NCBI GenBank assembly: GCA_019049505.1
Contig: CM032451.1
Span: 37,925,758-37,989,757 of the forward strand
Source: Pachyrhynchus sulphureomaculatus
Lineage: Eukaryota; Arthropoda; Insecta; Coleoptera; Curculionidae
DNA length: 64,000 nucleotides
Direction of reading: 5' to 3'
The notes below the pieces were generated by a model, which was given only the letters and a program-made list of their open reading frames with translations, made no database searches and was not told the origin of the DNA. Every line of letters starts with the position of its first letter. Within the stretch, counting starts at the first letter, position 1. Shown piece after piece: positions 59,148-64,000 of the stretch. The position numbers and the translations under genes were made by a program.

Positions 59148-60650
59148 GGGACCACCCACATACCCAAAAATAGAATTAACGAAAAAGAAACTGAAGGTTG
59201 TCAATGTCTTCGTTGAAACGTAAGCTTTCAAATGCAACATGGCCCTTTTGGAAAAAAACAAGATGGTGGCTCAATATGGCGTCTAGAAACAAAAAAAAAT
59301 CAGGTTAAAACACAAATGATAATTTCTAAGCGGTATTAAGTTAATTAAACTTCAAAACTAAGAGAAAACGTAATATGGATGTAATAATTGGAGTAGCCAA
59401 CATAACTTTATGTAATGCCAACATGGCGAATCCAAGATGGCGCAAAAAACCGAAAATTACACAAAAAATGAGCAACTATGGAGATTTCACAGTGAGATAG
59501 CACTTTTTTTACTGGAGCACTATCGCTCATCATATAATATAAATTGTCATCCTATCGTAACCTAACCAAGCCTAATCTGCTCCAAACAAAATCTACTTAA
59601 CCTAACAAAACTTAATGCGTCATACCTTACATAACAGAAAGGAAAATTAACGTAATTAAACTTTAGGCGTCATAACTTACAAAGCAAAAAGAGCGCTTAA
59701 CCTAGTGCAGCAGATTCTAACCTAACTTAACGCAGTTTAAAGTGTTGTTTAACAAAAATTTGTTAAAAGAGTAAATTTCAACATTTGTATAGTTTTTTAA
59801 AATAATATCCCTATTAAACCTATTTAAAACTGCTACCTTTGTGTAATTGTACCTTTATTATGTGCATAGTTGTATCTTTGTATTTAATAATTTGTGTTTA
59901 TTCTAAAATCATAAGAGGAGTTTTAGAAGCTACCTAGTAGTCTTGACATTATATAATTTCCAAGTCATAAACAATAATACTCTAAAGAAACTTTGTGAGT
60001 GTAAACGTAGAAAAACATCAGTCAGTCTAGCTAATAACCTTAGCTCTCATAATCGAATCCGTACTAAGTTATGAAGCTTTATGTTTTTTTCGATTAACAG
60101 CTTAAGCTGTTAGGTTAAGCTGACTTAGGTTAATTTAGGTTAAATTGTCTTAAGTTAGGTTAGAATCTGCGGCATTAGGTTAAGTTAGGTTAAGCTCTCT
60201 TTCTGCTTTGTAAGTTATGACGCCAAAAATTTTATAACATTAATTTTCCTTTTTTTGTGTAAGGTATGATAGAATAAGTTTTGTTAGGTTATGTTGCCTT
60301 TCTTTGGAGTAGGTTAGGCTTGGCTACTGTGAAACTTCCATAATTGCTCATTTTTCGTATTATTTTCAGTTTTAGGCGCCATATTGGATCCGCCATGTTG
60401 GTATTACATAAAATTATGTTGGTTTCTCTATTATTACATCAATATTAAATATTGTCTTAGTTTTGAAGTTCAGGTTTTTAATTCCACTTAGAAGTCATCA
60501 TTTGTTTGTATTTGATCCTGGTGTTTTTGTTTCAAGTAGACATATTGCGCCACCATCTTGTTTTTTTTTCTAAAGGGCCACGTTGTATTTGAAAGCTTAC
60601 GTTTTTTTCGTTAATTTTATATTTGGATATGCGGGTAGCCCCGTTGCCCT
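59148..60650. repeat. Large inverted repeat with arms of about 500-590 bp
   Basis: The left arm (59148-59740) and right arm (60130-60650) are inverted diverged copies, sharing 'acgtaagctttcaaatgcaa', 'aacaagatggtgg', 'atgtaatgccaacatggcg', 'gaaaattacac..aaaatgagcaa' and 'gcgtcataacttacaaagca'. Both arms hold many aacctaac-type words. The spacer of about 390 bp shows no coding frame. I infer a long-terminal-inverted-repeat DNA element, non-autonomous or with its gene lost. Confidence 0.75.
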
Positions 60651-61459
60651 TTTTAAGTCTACTGTTAAACTTGAATCTTGTATAGATATACTGGAATTAC
60701 TTCGTATCATAAAAAAATTCAGGTTATTTAAAAGCACTGTATAACTATATCTTAAATATAGATAACGGGAGAATAGGTTTTTGGTAACATAAATAAGGTT
60801 TAATTGGAATCTAATATTATGTAACATATTTGAAAAATCAGCATTATTTATTTTATAGCTCCGTAGCTTTACTTGCATATGCTCTATAGGGTATTGCAAA
60901 ATATGACAACAAATGTATGGATGGATCCGCCAAGTTGGTATTACATAAAATTATGTTGGTTTCTCTAATTATTACATCAATATTAAATATTGTCTTAGTT
61001 TTGAAGTTCAGGTAATTTAATTCCGCTTAGAAGTCATCACTTGTTGGTATTTGATCCTGGTGTTTTTGTTTCAAGCAGTCATATTGAGCCACCATCTTGT
61101 TTTTTTTTCTAAAGGGCCACGTTGCATTTGAAAGCTTACGTTTTTTTCGTTAATTTTATATTTGGATATGCGGGTAGCCCCGTTGCCCTTTTTGAGTCTA
61201 CTGTTAAACTTGAATCTTGTATAGATATACTGGAATTACTTCGTAACATAAAAAAAATTCAGGTTATGTAAAAGCACTGTATAAATATATCTTAAATATA
61301 TATAACGGGAAAATAGATTTTTGGTAACATAAACAAAGTTTAATTGGAATCTAATATTACGTAACATATTTGACAAATCAGCATTATTTATTTTATAGCT
61401 CCGTAGCTTTACTTGCATGTGCTCTATAGGGTATTGCAAAATATGACAACAAATGTATG
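60386..61459. repeat. Tandem duplication, 537-bp period
   Basis: The segment beginning 'ggatccgccatgttggtatt' at 60386 repeats from 60923 to about 61459 at roughly 95% identity by eye, including minus-strand frames that start with 'QYPIEHMQVKLRSYKINNAD' in both units. The first unit includes the outer half of the right arm of the large inverted repeat, so the duplication came after the element formed. The shared frame has no recognisable domain. Confidence 0.85.
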
Positions 61460-62581
<1,122 letters not shown>

Positions 62582-62589
62582 CACACGGC

Positions 62590-64000
62590 TGTGTATTTAA
62601 ACAAAAATTGTGAGTTTCGCAGGGTTGCAGCTAGATTATAAAGTTGCAGCCAGATTATAAAGTATTTTCTAGGACATAATACTCTTTTTACTTAGTGAAA
62701 GCTTTCGGATATATTCAATCCTTCTTCAGTCACTCTACAAAAGAGGACGGTGGTCATTAAAAAAAGCTTTTAAAAAACAAAAATTATTAAAAAACTTACT
62801 GTAAGTGAGGTTACAAACATAAACTAGGCTCTTCCAACATTCTTTGTTTCTCCAAAAAAAAAACCTTTTTTTGTCTCTTTCACCACACAGTGTACATGTA
62901 AACAATAAAAAAACATTCAAAAGGAAAAACAGTCATTAATTAAAATTTTCAAAATTTAACACCATTATACATGTATATACTCGGTACGCACAGAGAGCGG
63001 TATAGCACTGCCAGTCGTGGTAAATATGCACTTTTTTTGAAGATGTTTGTTAGATTTAGGAATTTCTCTCTAGAAGAAGATAGAGGATATACGGTTTATT
63101 TTAAAACTAATTATAATTCGTGTTATATAATAAGATGTCCATCTTTTTATTTTCGAAAAACATATATGAGAAGATTGAAATTAATTACACACACAGTGAG
63201 AAGAAGAAGAAAAAGAAAAAAAAAGGAAATGTAAAAAATGGAAGAAAAAAGGAAAAGAAGAAAAAAGAGGAAATATATTTTATGCTAAGTTTGGGGTAGC
63301 TGAAGGCATCTCACTTCCTCCTTATTACTAATCTGAAGTAGGTTGGAGTAAATTACGTTTAAATGTTGAACATCTGATCTTTTGTTCATGCAATTTTTTT
63401 GGTTATTGATGTAAACCATTTCAAGAAAATTTCTTTTAAAGTAGTTTTTTTTCAAAATCTATTATTTTTACGTTTTCAAAATTAGGCAAGTGGCCGGTAT
63501 TATTTTGTGTGTTGAGACAGGGCACAAGCATCTGGTCTCAGCCTGATATCACTTTTATGTGATGCCAGTCTAAGCACCTGGAAGTCTGTCCTATATATTT
63601 TTTATCACAGTTATGGCAACTAATTTGATACACCAAGTTAGATTTGTTAATGTTGTTTGTTTTATTTTTTAAACGGGTAAAAAGTGTTGTCGTGGTTTTT
63701 AATGTTTTGTTGGCTACAATCAGGTCCTTGCCTTGAAATATATTTGCAAGTTTGGGGGTTAAGTCTCTTATATAAGGAAAAGATACATAATGCTTTGTTG
63801 GGTTAGAATTGGCTGTTCGGTTTTGATCAGTGTTATCAGTTAAAACTCTTTCACTTGTAGAGAAAAGAAGTTTGTTTAAAAGATGTTTCGGATAGGAGTT
63901 GTTTAAAAGTAAGTTATAGAACCTTCTTAAGTTGTTGACTCTTAATGTGGGGTGGCTTATAGAGGTTACTCGGTTTTTAAAACATAGAATTAAGTTTATT
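62590..64000 (-). mobile_element. Penelope-like element 2, GIY-YIG end and terminal repeat (runs off window)
   Basis: The minus strand from the window edge reads 'YVSFPYIRDLTPKLANIFQG', 'VYQISCHNCDKKYIGQTSRC' (GIY-YIG core, about 63640-63580, with the canonical GQT), and 'TGHLPNFENVKIIDFEKK', with frameshifts, ending near 63330. Downstream is AT-rich 3' sequence, then at 62734-62694 a terminal-repeat motif with hammerhead-ribozyme architecture. The RT domain should lie beyond 64000. PLEs are retroelements whose RT resembles telomerase and whose GIY-YIG domain nicks the target. A different lineage from element 1. Confidence 0.8.
62694..62734 (-). ncRNA. Candidate hammerhead ribozyme in PLE terminal repeat
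   Basis: On the minus strand: helix I 'agtga' pairs with 'tcact' at the other end (5 bp), core 'ctgaaga', helix II 'ggat' with 'atcc' (loop of 7), the 'gaaa' box, then 'gct' completing the palindrome agct (a two-strand helix III, so a dimer would be needed), and T as the cleavage-site base. One extra A lies between the core and helix II, an oddity shared with the other PLE motifs here. Hammerheads with very short helix III are known from Penelope-like elements; activity here is inference. Confidence 0.45.

Noticed and set aside
59520..60200. Interstitial telomere repeats (TTAGG type)
   Set aside because: Words such as aacctaac and ttaggttaag are scattered and irregular, not a tandem five-base array; they belong to the large inverted repeat.
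62971..63234. 87-residue ORF with basic tail
   Set aside because: Lies antisense in the 3' region of Penelope-like element 2; the Arg/Lys tail is a purine-rich low-complexity tract.

Overview
The window reads as a gene-poor, AT-rich stretch of an animal nuclear genome, most likely an insect (possibly a beetle, but nothing here fixes the order). It has no bacterial-style gene packing, rRNA or tRNA gene. It holds long (TA)n arrays, many broken transposable elements (TEs) nested in one another, and one gene-like unit with a predicted GT-AG intron. Nearly every recognisable protein segment belongs to a mobile element, and most are broken by stops and frameshifts.

Layout. 1.4-3.3 kb is a block of about eight related short units with Helitron-like ends, enclosing a GATAAT minisatellite. 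3.5-9.4 kb holds two copies of the main non-LTR (LINE) family; the second splits a Penelope-like element (PLE). 9.4-10.1 kb is copy 1 of a dispersed 0.65 kb repeat. 11.5-20 kb has a second LINE family, three mariner copies, a Tc1-like copy and the best-preserved LINE (16641-19044), with a 12-bp target-site duplication. 20.3-22.3 kb is a cluster of foldback structures and (TA)n arrays. 22.96-25.3 kb holds one unidentified possible exon and copy 1 of an uncharacterised Cys-rich gene family (X1). 26.3-30.3 kb carries two further IS630/Tc1/mariner elements, one inserted at a TA inside the 0.65 kb repeat. 31-36 kb is RTE-like LINE material. 36.9-41.1 kb is a stack of main-family LINE copies with a PLE hairpin. 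41.8-47.2 kb is a mariner split by an RTE-like insert, another RTE fragment, the second X copy (X2) and an RTE C-terminus. 47.5-51.96 kb is a long-inverted-repeat element and a LINE split by a DNA transposon. 52.9-59.1 kb has two RTE-like copies, a LINE, 0.65 kb repeat copy 3, a SINE-like unit and a PLE hairpin. 59.1-61.5 kb is a roughly 0.5 kb-armed inverted repeat with a 537-bp tandem duplication. 62.1-62.6 kb is a 460-bp (TA)n array. The window ends in a second PLE.

How it fits together. The autonomous machinery is all retro- or DNA-transposition: endonuclease plus reverse transcriptase (LINE, RTE-like), a GIY-YIG nuclease (PLE), and DDE/D transposases. At least seven nested insertions can be read, giving a relative chronology. 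The two points most worth follow-up are (i) hammerhead-ribozyme-like motifs in the PLE terminus and in three free-standing PLE-type hairpins, and (ii) the two-copy X family, which has CxxC motifs, a predicted intron and no function I can assign. No intact host gene was found.
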